Below are positions 1 to 9,025 of a stretch of 12,500 nt of DNA, in pieces. Origin of the DNA: Salpingoeca rosetta (taxonomy: Eukaryota > Opisthokonta > Choanoflagellata > Craspedida > Salpingoecidae); the NCBI RefSeq assembly GCF_000188695.1, contig NW_004754906.1, positions 787,553-800,052 of the forward strand. The letters are read 5' to 3'. The position numbers and the translations under genes are program-made. Below the pieces are notes generated by a model that was not told the origin of the DNA, made no database searches, and saw only the letters and a list, made by a program, of their open reading frames with translations. Each line of letters opens with the position of its first letter. Within the stretch, counting starts at the first letter, position 1.

Positions 1-358
1 TTTTGATTCAATTTAGTGGCCGTGTAGGGATGCTGGGCCGTCGAACGTTCTCTGATCTGTTTGTACATGTCTGCGTCGCCGTGTCTCTTACGGGCGGGGC
101 TCGACGCGTCTAGCGGGGGTCTTGCGTATAAGAGACGACACTAGCACGCCCACAAGCCTCAAGCCTTCATCATCTACGCAGGCTCGAAATTTTAAACTAT
201 TATGCTATCTAATAGCGTTGAAGGAGATCTCTTCAGAATTAGCGCAGGTCTCCACAATATGATGCGTTGGCACGTGGGGGGCTCAGCGACATGCGTCACG
301 GCGCGACATTATGACCCACTGTCATTCATTTCGGCGCTTCCGATCCGTCGCTGTCTAG
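1..358. other. Unresolved 5' segment upstream of the first supported METTL17 exon
   Basis: No convincing gene can be assembled here. The reading frame of the first supported exon meets a TGA at 312-314, so it must be joined by splicing to something further left. The end of the segment is a fair pyrimidine-rich acceptor (TAG at 356-358). A short open stretch at 182-247, bounded by AG and GT, and an ATG at 202 both exist, but neither joins in phase to the exon at 359. A TATA-like TATAAG lies near 126. Family members normally carry a longer N-terminus before the SAM motif, so earlier exons probably lie outside the window. The segment lacks the CA/TG repeats seen in most introns here. Confidence 0.4.
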
Positions 359-439
359 GCATCACGACAACGGTGAAGGGGCATCAACCCGGCGCCTCGC
401 GGAGCTCGCCCTCAACCAGGTAACGTTTTCGCCATGAAG

Positions 440-531
<92 letters not shown>

Positions 532-3500
532 TACATCCCAATTGCGTGCAGTTGAGAATTCGGGATCCAGCGTTTCAGCCGTCATCTGTGCTGGACTTTG
601 GCGCTGGAACAGGCACATCAACATGGTGAGAGCACCTGTTTTGTGCACCTGAGGTGCCATGCTCGTTTCAGCGCTGTTGGTGGCAGCATCAGTTGACCTT
701 CTTCTGCGCTTTACCCTGGCATGGTGGCTGCACATGCTCCTGCACCTGATTGCACCACATTAACACTCTCCTCCCCTCCACACCTACCCCTCCCCCTCCT
801 GCACACTCAGGGCACTGCATGACACATGGAAGTCGAGCGTTGACTCCATCACATGCGTGGATACGTCCTTGGCCATGCTGAACCTCTCCCAACACATGCT
901 GGAGGGTACGTAGCGACGCTGAGCGACGCTTAGCGATGACCACACACACATCAGCACATGTGCGCCGTCTTCACTCACACACACACACATGCACTTTCAT
1001 GCGGGCTGAGCTTCACGTAAATAACCTTCGCGTTCTCCCTCTCCCTCTCCCATTGTCCATGTACCTGCACGTGTTGCTGTGTTTGCTTGCGCTGCTTCCA
1101 GGTATTGATTACGATCGCCACAGTCGATTCCAACAGTTTCTCTCCCCCAAGGTAACTCAAATGTGTGCGCGTGTGTAAGTATGTGCAGTTGCATTGTGTT
1201 TGTGCGTGTGTATGTTTGTGTGTGTGTGTGTGTTTGTGTTTGTGTTTGTGTGTGTGTGTGTTTGTGTGTGAGAGAGAGTGTGTATGTATGTGTGTGTGTG
1301 TGTGTGTGGTCGGCTTTGTGTTGTCATTTCCTCTTCAAGCGCTAGTAGTACGCCACTACTGAAGCTCTTGCTCCTCTCCCCACAATACACACATGCTGCG
1401 CTTCATTGCACACTCCAGGGTGAGCACGACCTTGTGCTTGCCAGCCATACACTGAGCGAGCTGCCATCTGGTGACGCCCGCCGAGCAGCCCTCACATCCC
1501 TCTGGAACAAGACAACCTCATACCTCGTACGTTGCGTGTGTGTGTGTGTGTGTGCACGTGTGTGTGCGCGTGTTTTCGTGCATGCGCTTCCAACCGTTGT
1601 CCATTCGTTCATGTCCTGCGGGCTGTGAGTCAGGTCATGTTCAACGCACTTCCACACTCACACTCTCACTCACACACACTCTCTCACTCACACTCTCACA
1701 CACACACACTCACTCACACTCACTCACTCACCCACTCACATACACACACACATACACACACACACGCACTCACCCACACATACACACACGCACTCACCCA
1801 CGCTCACACACATACAACAGGTGCTGGTGGAGAATGGGAGTGCGTGGGGGCACATGTGCATGCTTGAAGCTCGCCAGCACATTGCCGCGCTTGCGCTGCA
1901 CGACAACCAAGCGCACCTGGAGGCAATACACAGCAGTGACGATGAGGACACTGCGGGCCCTTCCGCTCATGATGGCCCTGGCTCTGACGCTGCAGCAACG
2001 GCGGCCGCGACACGAGAAGAAGAAGAAGAAGAAGAAGGCCATCAGCGCCACCACGATGGCGATGGTGATGGCCAAGAGCAGGGGGTGGCGTTTGCTTCCA
2101 CTGCTGCTGCGGCAAGTACTGCACCGTACACAATGCAGCTGGTGGCCCCGTGCCCGCACATGTACCAGTGTCCCATGACGCAGACGTCCCACCCGTGCCA
2201 CTTCCCCGTCTCCGTCGTCTGGCCTCCTTCCCTGGTGCGTATCACTGTTCATGTGTGTATGTGTGTGCATGTGCGTGTAAGTGCATGTGTGGTTTGGGGA
2301 CGAGGGCCGATGGCTGCATGCCGTTGTGTTGTGACCGTGAATGATGCCTTGTTTTCCACACACACACACACACACACTAACGTGTGCGCACATATCGCAC
2401 ACACACACACTAACGTGCGCGCACACACATATCACATATCACACGCATCACGCGCGCGCACACATCACACACACACACTCTTACGCACACGAAACAACAA
2501 CAGATGTTCCACCGCAGCCTGCGTCGCCGGCAAGTGCGCAGAAGCAAGTTTTCGTACTTAATCTTGAAGAAGACAACATACTCCGCGGACCAGTGGCAGC
2601 AGTACCGGACCCATATCAAAACCTGTGGTGAAACCTTTGCCGCAGAGCAAGACAAAGAGCAGCGCGAACGCAAACGCCAGCGTCAGCAAGCGTCAGCAGC
2701 AGCAGCAGGAGAAGAGGAAGCTTCAGCAGACAACCACCCACAACCACAAGGACAACACCACCACCACCACCGCGGTGCAGACAACACGCTGGCTGCGATG
2801 GCCGCATATGCCGGCACGGTGGCGTCGGGCGCGCTCGGGGCCGCACACACCATCGACAGCCGCACACCAGCAGCAGTGGCAGCAGCAGAAGCAAAGGAAA
2901 AGGATGATGATGAGGAGGAGGAAGACGAGGAAGATGATGATGAGGAGGAGAAAGAAGAAGATGAGCAAAAGGAAGAGGAAGAAGAGGAGCAAGACGCCGC
3001 CAGCGACAGCACATCGTCGACAACACACAATCGCCAAGTTGACGCCGAAGGCGATTGCCCAACGCCAACAGCAGTCGATCAACAGCTTCATCGTGTCGTG
3101 GCCAGTGTGTCCCGCAAGAAAGGATTGGTCACTGCCAGGACCTGCTCCTTCAGCGGTGGGTATCGGTGGTTGCTTGCTCATGTCGCACGGAGCTCTTTGT
3201 TTTTGGTTCGTTCGTTTTGTGACTTGGAGCGGCGTGTTGGCGTGTTGGCGTGTTGTTGTGTGTTGTGTGTGTGCGTTGCTGGTGCGGCAAACGCAACACA
3301 CCGCAACACAACGCAACGCGATACGACGCACAAAACGCGTCACGACGCACAAAACGCGTCACACACGCGAACAACGCCACACCAAACATGACCACGCCAC
3401 ACAAAACGCTAACGGCGGCACACACGCGAAACGTGCAAACATGCACGTTCCATCAGAGCGGGCCTTGCCAGGGACCTCATTTTGGCCCGCTCTATTTCTT

Positions 3501-3731
3501 TGTGCAACTGTGTCCACTCTCGTTTTGGTCATGCTGGGACAGTCTTGCACGGCGTGGAGAGTCTTTCCCGTGGCGCTCACCCAGTTTTATTTTGCGATTT
3601 GGTTGTTTTGTTTCGCCACCCCAGGGAAAATTCGCGATGTCACCTTCAGTAAGCGGCGGGTCAACGACGACTTGAAGTGGCGGGCCGCAAAGAAGATGGC
3701 ATGGGGCGATCTTGTTGCGGCGAATAGATAG
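359..3731 (+). CDS. METTL17: METTL17/Rsm22-family mitochondrial small-subunit assembly factor, 8 exons in window, 5' partial
   Basis: Exons are 359-419, 552-625, 811-905, 1102-1151, 1419-1526, 1821-2234, 2504-3155 and 3625-3731 (TAG at 3729-3731); all join in phase at GT-AG introns and give 519 residues. The 359 boundary is the least certain. A class I methyltransferase fold is visible. SAM motif I is SSVLDFGAGTGTSTWAL (from about residue 31), followed by the acidic-strand motif ITCVDTSLAML, then SHTLSELPS and VLVENGS, all in the order seen in animal METTL17. Cys240, Cys246 and Cys255 (C-x5-C-x8-C, codons at 2151, 2169, 2196) plus Cys481 (codon 3143) match the four-cysteine Fe-S site of the family. 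The C-terminus ends in a WGDLV motif. The family acts in the mitochondrial matrix in assembly of the small ribosomal subunit and is thought to be mostly a non-catalytic scaffold. Two inserts are unusual: about 60 residues with Glu7 (2016-2036), and about 180 residues rich in Gln, Ala, His5 and Asp/Glu (acidic run 2903-2997). The targeting peptide is not visible because the N-terminus is missing. Confidence 0.92.
446..526. repeat. Pure (CA)n microsatellite filling METTL17 intron 420-551
   Basis: About 40 uninterrupted CA units occupy most of a 132-nt intron. The donor is GTAACG at 420 and the acceptor GTGCAG ends at 551, so the repeat sits about 25 nt from each splice site. Its translation as Thr-His or Cys-Val repeats is an artefact. 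Confidence 0.97.
1160..1310. repeat. (TG)n-rich tract after the donor of METTL17 intron 1152-1418
   Basis: Imperfect TG repeats with TTTG and AGAG interruptions begin about 10 nt after the donor GTAACT. The acceptor-proximal part of the intron is non-repetitive and pyrimidine-rich (CACTCCAG ending at 1418). Confidence 0.95.
1534..1572. repeat. (TG)n tract beside the donor of METTL17 intron 1527-1820
   Basis: TG/CG alternation starts within 10 nt of the donor GTACGT. It is the 5' partner of the CA-rich tract at 1652-1818 in the same intron. Confidence 0.95.
1652..1818. repeat. (CA)n/(CACT)n compound tract before the acceptor of METTL17 intron 1527-1820
   Basis: A mixture of CA, CACT, CTCT and CATA units runs to the acceptor ATACAACAG at 1820. 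The exon downstream opens with VLVENGS, which fixes the junction. The CACT-type units resemble, on the sense strand, the tetranucleotide block in the last intron of the minus-strand protease gene. Confidence 0.95.
2250..2490. repeat. TG tract then CA tract in METTL17 intron 2235-2503
   Basis: A TG-rich segment at about 2250-2292 follows the donor GTGCGT. A CA-rich segment at about 2357-2490 precedes the acceptor AACAACAG ending at 2503. As in the previous intron, the two arms are potentially complementary (UG with CA) in the transcript. Confidence 0.93.
3323..3360. repeat. Two exact 19-nt tandem copies in METTL17 intron 3156-3624
   Basis: The unit ACGACGCACAAAACGCGTC occurs twice back to back (3323-3341, 3342-3360). 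It lies inside a wider run of GCAACACA, GCCACAC and CACACGCG words from about 3290 to 3440. The run follows a TG-rich stretch (3230-3290) containing GCGTGTTG copies. Confidence 0.9.
3430..3493. repeat. Two consecutive inverted repeats (hairpins) in METTL17 intron 3156-3624
   Basis: First hairpin: AACGTGC (3430-3436) and GCACGTT (3443-3449), a perfect 7-bp stem with a 6-nt loop. Second hairpin: AGAGCGGGCC (3455-3464) and GGCCCGCTCT (3484-3493), a perfect 10-bp GC-rich stem with a 19-nt loop. They lie 131-195 nt before the acceptor CACCCCAG at 3624. Any function is unknown. Confidence 0.8.
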
Positions 3732-4703
3732 TTTGCAATGTGGCTTTTCATTTTTCCCATGTCTGGTCAACCTACATAGGATGCGTTGACCAACCCACAA
3801 AGCTTCGCCTCTCGCGTGTTGTGTGTCGCTCCGTCGCAGCAGCAGCGTGCTCTCTTTGTTGGTGTTTTGGCGCAGTCAGGGCCACATAGTGGTCATGCTT
3901 GCTGCAGCGTGCTTGCTTCAACAGCAGTAAACCCACCCACAAAACAACGTGCGCTTCGGTTGTGCGGGGCGTGGTCGCCCTGCTTTTGCCGTGCCCAGTG
4001 TGTGTGTGTGTGCCTTTGCTTGGTGGGACCACGTTGTGCTCTGCGGCATGCATTTTCCCTGACCCTCCACCCATACCTCCGCTCCTCTCTCCCCCCCCCC
4101 TCTGTCTTTGTTCTTGCCACGTTCTGTTTCACGTGTTACATTACCCTTTGCTCTGCCCGCCGTCCCTCCGTGGGTCGATCTCTTTGTTCTTCTTCCATCG
4201 TCGAGTCGTAGCTGTGCTCTGCTTTGGAGCTAGTGGTGGTGTTGTTGTTTGCCCCCCCCCCCCAAAAAGCTCTCACCATTTCATGCTTGCTGAGTCGCAG
4301 ACGCAGACACAGCCCATTTTCCATTTGTCACGCCTGCCTTCCAAGCCAAGCCCTCCCTTGTTCTTTGCTTTGCTCGTCTCGTCGATCACTCCAATATCCT
4401 CCCTCTTCCAGTTCTTCCTTTCCCTGATCCCTCCCTTGTCGCCCTTGTCGCCCTTGTCGCCCAGTCCAGCAACCCTGCAATCACGCCAGCCACGCCTACA
4501 GCGAGCGATTGTGATTTTGTGCGCCGCAAACACATCCACTACTGCCCCCACCACTATCACCTTCCTCTCCGCCTCTTCCACCGCCCACGCCGCACACGCG
4601 TTCCTCTTCCACGCAAGAAGGGGTCACCACCTTGACGTCGCTCCGTCCCACCACCACTACCACCACGCACGCAGTGTACCAAAGATAGTCATCGTCCACG
4701 ACC
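3732..4703. other. Intergenic region between two plus-strand genes; 3' flank then 5' flank/UTR
   Basis: No protein-like reading frame with family resemblance is seen. The first few hundred bases are mixed and should hold the METTL17 3' UTR; no AATAAA is visible. From about 4040 the plus strand is strongly pyrimidine-rich, with C10 at 4091-4100, C12 at 4252-4263 and three copies of CCCTTGTCG at 4433-4459. This is consistent with a promoter or 5' UTR of the downstream gene. A palindromic E-box-type CACGTG occurs at 4130-4135, which may be chance. A stop codon (TAG 4686-4688) lies in frame just before the downstream ATG. Confidence 0.6.
4433..4459. repeat. Three tandem copies of a 9-mer in the pyrimidine-rich upstream region
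   Basis: CCCTTGTCG is repeated three times without change, upstream of the gene starting at 4704. It is probably a local slippage product in the 5' flank. Confidence 0.9.
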
Positions 4704-7441
4704 ATGCCGCGCACCCCTCGCCGCAAATACAGTCAGTGTGTGTGCGCGCGTGCGTGTGTGTGTGTGTGTTGTGTATCTGCGTATGTGTGTATCTGCATGT
4801 GTCTGCTGCGTATGTGTGTTGCGTGTGCGTGCGTGTGTTGTGTGTGCATGTGTGTGTGTGTGTCTCTCTCTCTCTCTATGTGGTTGTACATGATCTTCTT
4901 GTCGGTCGTTATCTGTGCGAAACTGTCTCTGCTGTCATGATGCTCTTGACTCTCCAAGCTATCCTTTCAAACATTCTTCCTCCCCCCTTCCCATCCTCCA
5001 CACGCTCGTACTCACTCACAAACAACACCCACTCCGCTCCCACTCACTCCATGCAGCGTTCACGGATTCCGCCCACTCGGTGGACCGCTGTAAACAACTC
5101 GGCGTCGGCATTCTCAAAAAGGGCAAGACGGCTGTGCGCGAAATTGCAAAGACGCACGGCAAGAGCGTCCTCCGCCATCGCTCGCAGGCCCTCGATACCA
5201 TGAGCAAGCAGCGGCGCCGCAAGTGCGACAGGCTCATTGCCAAGGCGTACACCACCCGCAACGATGAGGTCGAAAGTGCTCTCGCCCTCGAAGAACTCCA
5301 CGCGTTCTGCTTCCAAGTTCCAGAGGGCTGGGAAACCATGACCCGCAAGTACAAGTTTAAGACCCGCACCCAACAAGATCGCGCCTTTTACCTCCGCCTT
5401 CAAGCTGTCGCCATCATCCTCTACAAGCGATTTGGAGGTGCGTATGTGTGTGTGTGTGTGTATGTGTGTGCATATTTGCTTGCTTGAGTATGTTCGTCTT
5501 TGCTTGTCTCTGCTTGTTCTTGTTGTTTGAGTATGGCCGTCCCTGCTTGTGTATGTTTGTTGTTGTTGTTTGAGAACATGAGTGTATGTTATTATTGCCT
5601 GCTTCCTGATGCTTGCTGGTGTATGTTTCCTTTACATGTGACACGAGGCCTGATCAACTCGGATACTCTTTGCTCCTTTTTCGTTTTTCTTGTCTTTACT
5701 GATTCTGGTACTGTGTCCTATCGCGACCTCATCATGTCAAACCACTCCTCGCTTCACTGCTTCACTCCAACTGCGTTCGGTCTTCCTCCTTTCCGTAACA
5801 ACAGGCTGCTACAAGACACTGGTTGAGAGCTCAAAGACCATGCTCCGCGACTACGACTACAGCAAGAACCCAAGAAAGCGTAAGAGCTACCACCTCCTCC
5901 TCACATGCGTGTTGACCCAAGTTGTTTGGCATGGGCGCCACAACGGCGGCAGCTTTCATGTGTCAAACATCCAAACATCTAAACACATCCAACTATCCAT
6001 ACACACCCGGATGTTTAAACATGGACACGTCCGGAATGCGCACACGTACACATACCATGATCATCCGTGCACTGAAAACGAAACGTTGACGAAACTAAAT
6101 CCTCAATCTAACGCCAACAACACCACCCCACGAACATGCAACAACAACACCTCCGCCTCTTGTAGGAAAAGGTTCCCGCCGCACCTCGCGCTATCCCGCG
6201 CGCAGGGGAAGGAGCACTCGCCGCTCCGCACGAGACGAACAACAGCACAAGGAAGAGCAGGAGGAGCTTGAGGAGCACATGCAGATGGATGAAGATGAGG
6301 AGAACGGTGTCCCCGACAACAACAGCGGGACTGCAGCTGTTCCTGACAACGCTTCTCATCGCATTTCCAGCGGCCTCGAGCACGGCCGCGCCTCAGACGC
6401 GGGACATGACAGCGACGCAGAGTCGGTGTTCACCTTCCAGCCCATCTCCTCCGCCCCGCCATCGCCTTCCATGGCCGGCCACTCGGACGCGGAATCCGCT
6501 GCCTCAACACCGCGCCGTCGCCAGTCCCGGCGCAGCAGCCACACACGCAGCACTGCATCGGCTGCAGACATTGCCGGTGACCCGCTGATGCCTGTGCCCA
6601 TGAACCCAATCAGCGCCACCACGCACACCATGTTGCATGCAAGCACGTCGCCGGTAGATGCGCACATGTACATGGACGGCAGTGACACCGACAGCCTCCT
6701 CCTCCTCTCTGAGCCAAGCTCCCCCGAGTTTGCTTCCGCGTCGGACTCCGAAGCCCCACCCGCATTCCGCGCTCCTCCAGAGCCTTCCCCAATCTGTTTG
6801 ATGCAGCTCAACGACATTGTCGAGCACATCCAGGCTTGCCAACGTACGTACCAAACAGCACCAATCAAACAACAAGGACACACAGAGGCGCTTGCGCCCC
6901 CCCCGTGCATGCAAGCACACACACACACATACACACACGCACATACACACACATACACACACATACACACACACACGCACACACACACACACACACGCGC
7001 ACACACGCACACACACGCACACACACACACACACAAGCTGGCTGTCTCTCTCTCTCTCTCTTGTTTGTCCGCTTCTTCACTTCACACCAACCAACGCACG
7101 TTCACGTCTTCTCGTGTCCTGCTCTCACAAACTCCCCACCAATGCCCTGCACTTCGCCCTCTCCGACAGTGACGCTCGCCTACACCAAGATTGCCTTGTA
7201 TTGGGACATGAACGAGGACCTGACCCTGCTTGATATTTACTTGCAGCTCTTGTCCCTCTGCCCCGAGCTGCACGCCACCTTCGAGGCAGTCGCTGCCGAC
7301 AACGCTGTTGCATCATCAAACGCAAAGGGAGCACCCATGCCCTACGCGCTAGTTCTCGCGCCGTGTGACGCCCAGCCAACGCCCCTCGCCCACGAGCAGG
7401 CCGCTCGCATTGCTTCCACCGGCATTCCCATCCACTGGTGA
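4704..7441 (+). CDS. Unrecognised 477-residue charged, probably nuclear protein with HTH-like N-terminal segment, 5 exons
   Basis: Exons are 4704-4731, 5057-5437, 5805-5879, 6166-6843 and 7170-7441 (TGA 7439-7441). The phases agree throughout (1434 nt), and all four introns are phase 1. The ATG has A at -3 and an in-frame TAG at 4686-4688 upstream. The first junction uses donor A|GTCAGT; the other donors are GTGCGT, GTAAGA and GTACGT. I do not recognise the family. Residues 21-55 ([20 protein letters not shown] at the core) look like a helix-turn-helix of the Psq/transposase type. Residues 60-137 are basic and helical. Residues 157-180 are Arg/Lys-rich, with nuclear-signal character (NPRKRKGSRR). 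Residues 184-206 are Glu/Asp-rich and coiled-coil-like. Residues 210-370 are Ser/Pro/Asp-rich and likely disordered. Residues 372-435 are hydrophobic and helical ([14 protein letters not shown], then [20 protein letters not shown]). A role in chromatin or transcription is inference only. A 3' neighbour on the opposite strand converges on it. Confidence 0.8.
4737..4877. repeat. (TG)n tract ending in (TC)n after the donor of intron 4732-5056
   Basis: TG/CG/TATG repeats start 5 nt after the donor GTCAGT of the unknown gene and end in a TC run at about 4862-4877. A pyrimidine-rich stretch and CACT/CACAAAC words lead to the acceptor CCATGCAG at 5056. Confidence 0.93.
5443..5470. repeat. Short (TG)n tract after the donor of intron 5438-5804
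   Basis: TATGTGTG repeats begin within 6 nt of the donor GTGCGT. The rest of the intron is T-rich, with TGTTTG/TTGCTTG words, and ends in CCGTAACAACAG. Confidence 0.9.
6915..7060. repeat. (CA)n tract followed by (TC)n in intron 6844-7169
   Basis: CA repeats with CATA and CACG interruptions run from 6915 to about 7034, followed by a TC run at 7047-7060. The donor is C|GTACGT at 6844 and the acceptor CCGACAG ends at 7169. Confidence 0.95.
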
Positions 7442-7530
7442 ATGGTGGACATTTATTCAGTCGTGTCTGCCTCGTCAGCAGGCACCAGCAGTTATTCTTT
7501 CCTTCATCGTGCCTTTCCAGATCATCGTCG

Positions 7531-7557
7531 TCATCATCGTCATCATCGTCATCATCG
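7531..7557. repeat. Three tandem TCATCATCG copies in the 3' flank
   Basis: The copies are exact and lie about 90 nt after the stop codon of the plus-strand gene, so they are probably in its 3' UTR. Confidence 0.9.
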
Positions 7558-7680
7558 GATCAGCCTCCGCTTTTCGGTCTCGCACTCGGGCGCTCAGCCA
7601 CGCATACGCGTTGCTCTCTGGATTCTATCTTTGGCTTTCATTTCACCAGCAGTCGGATCGCCCTCCTCCTTCGTACTCTC

Positions 7681-7708
7681 GTTCTTTCGTTCTTTCGTTC
7701 TTTCGTCG
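7681..7708. repeat. Tandem GTTCTTTC octamer, three copies plus a partial
   Basis: An exact short tandem repeat in the T-rich 3' flank of the plus-strand gene. Confidence 0.9.
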
Positions 7709-8549
7709 TCATTTAGATGACGCGTGATTGTAACCACTTTCGGCCGCAGCAGGCCCATGCCTCGCCCGCCCAAAGGCCCCACAGCCTCAAGACAGTCACC
7801 ATGGCACGACTTACTTTATTCAACCAATACTCCACTCGTCGTCGTGGCTGTCTGCGTTCCTGTTGGTGGTGCATGGTTTGTTGTTTGTTCTAGTGTTGGG
7901 TGTCTTTTCATCTGTTGTTTAGTTGTTTCATTCTTCTTCTGATTACTGATACTTTGCTTTGTATCGCCATGTCGCTCGTCGCTCTGTGCTGCTTCCGCTT
8001 GCCCTAGCTCTTTGTGCTTTGTGCTGTCTTCCTAACGAGTCTGCATCAGCTCGTGTGTCCTTGCTTGTCTGTTTGCTTGCTCTGCCTATCTCCTTGCACA
8101 TGTGCGTGTTGCCAGTGTTGTGGGTTGCACCACCTCCGCTCAGTTGTAGTTGTGGCTCCTTACTATGCGTGCCGTTGGATGTGGGTGTGTCCATGTGGTT
8201 TTCTGATGCACTCTTCTCTTGTCCTTGTCTTGATAATTGCGATTGGTTACAGTTATATGTGCTTGCTCTTGCAAGTTCTTCCCGATGGCGTGTTTGTCTG
8301 CTGTTCTCGGCAGGCGGTTCAGAGGTTGCCCACCGTGTTGTTACAACGTCATGTTACTCCCGCGCGTGTATGAATGCATGTGCGTTTTGATACACGTGTT
8401 AAGTTGAAGAAGCGACAATACAATTGATGAAGCTTCTCCTGCAGCAACGTAATCATCAGGGGGTGCAAGGGAGAGAAGGACAAACTAGATGCATACAAGC
8501 AGAAACAAGCAAACAACAGACAGGCAAGAAAGCAAACAGCACATAGGCA

Positions 8550-8630
8550 AACACACACACACACACAGCTACAGACAAACGCACACGCAATAACACACAT
8601 ACACATACATACACACACACACACACACAG
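8550..8630. repeat. (CA)n microsatellite in the intergenic spacer
   Basis: CA runs are broken by a GCTACAGACAAAC-type interruption and CATA units. This is the only long dinucleotide tract in the window that is not clearly intronic. Confidence 0.93.
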
Positions 8631-9025
8631 AGCCACCACAGAGTATCCTTTGACCGATTCATTCGTTTAGTTATTGCAGGGAACGAAAGGACGGACGGGC
8701 ATGCGGCAAGCAAGTTAACACTTGCTTGCAAAACAACACCCCAATACACCGCTACAAGTGCAAGCAAATTACAGATGCAGAGCAAAAAGAGCAAGAAGCA
8801 ACAGCCTATCTAACGAGCTAGCTGGAAACCAAAGTAAAGGCGACCCAAAATCCAAGATGATAACACACACAGGCGAACAAAAGCCGGGGGGTCGTTGAAT
8901 ACGCGTGTCGAGCAAAACAGATGGCACGAGCGAGGGCCGGAGCGCAGCAACGCAGCAATGCCTTCAACAAGCAAGTGCATGTCATGTGCTGTTATTGGAA
9001 AAGCAAACACAACAAGGTGGGGGAT

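Larger units (their letters stand above)
7442..9025. other. Spacer between convergent genes; no gene supported
   Basis: The left part (to about 8390) is T-rich on the plus strand and the right part is A-rich, as expected if each half is the 3' UTR or downstream region of its adjacent gene. Open frames here (for example 7959-8390) have no start context, no family resemblance and a composition that just reflects T-rich DNA. Repeats present are three exact TCATCATCG 9-mers at 7531-7557, three GTTCTTTC 8-mers at 7681-7704 and a CA microsatellite at 8550-8630. No AATAAA was noticed. Confidence 0.6.

Noticed and set aside
412..735. Minus-strand open frame with long Cys-Val repeats, and similar Thr-His or Cys-Val frames at 434, 1157, 1163, 6356, 6504, 6836, 10566 and elsewhere
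   Set aside because: These are translations of CA/TG microsatellites inside introns; they have no conserved sequence outside the repeat.
2683..3030. Minus-strand poly-Ser frame
   Set aside because: It is the antisense of the GAG/GAT-rich acidic run in METTL17.
3290..3493. Possible transposable element in the METTL17 intron, from the inverted repeats
   Set aside because: The stems are only 7-10 bp, with no target-site duplication or coding content seen, so it is recorded only as a structured region.
2625..3731. 368-residue plus-strand open frame overlapping the METTL17 exon 2504-3155
   Set aside because: Its 5' part is a shifted frame of the Gln/Glu-rich exon. Only its last 35 codons are real, as the final METTL17 exon reached by splicing at 3625.
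3899..5203. 434-residue plus-strand open frame
   Set aside because: It runs through the pyrimidine-rich intergenic region, the TG repeat and the first intron. Exon 5057-5437 is clearly read in another frame by splice phase and protein character.
7959..8390. 143-residue Leu/Cys-rich frame in the spacer, possible membrane protein
   Set aside because: Hydrophobicity follows from T-rich DNA. There is no recognisable family, no supporting start context and no splice partners.
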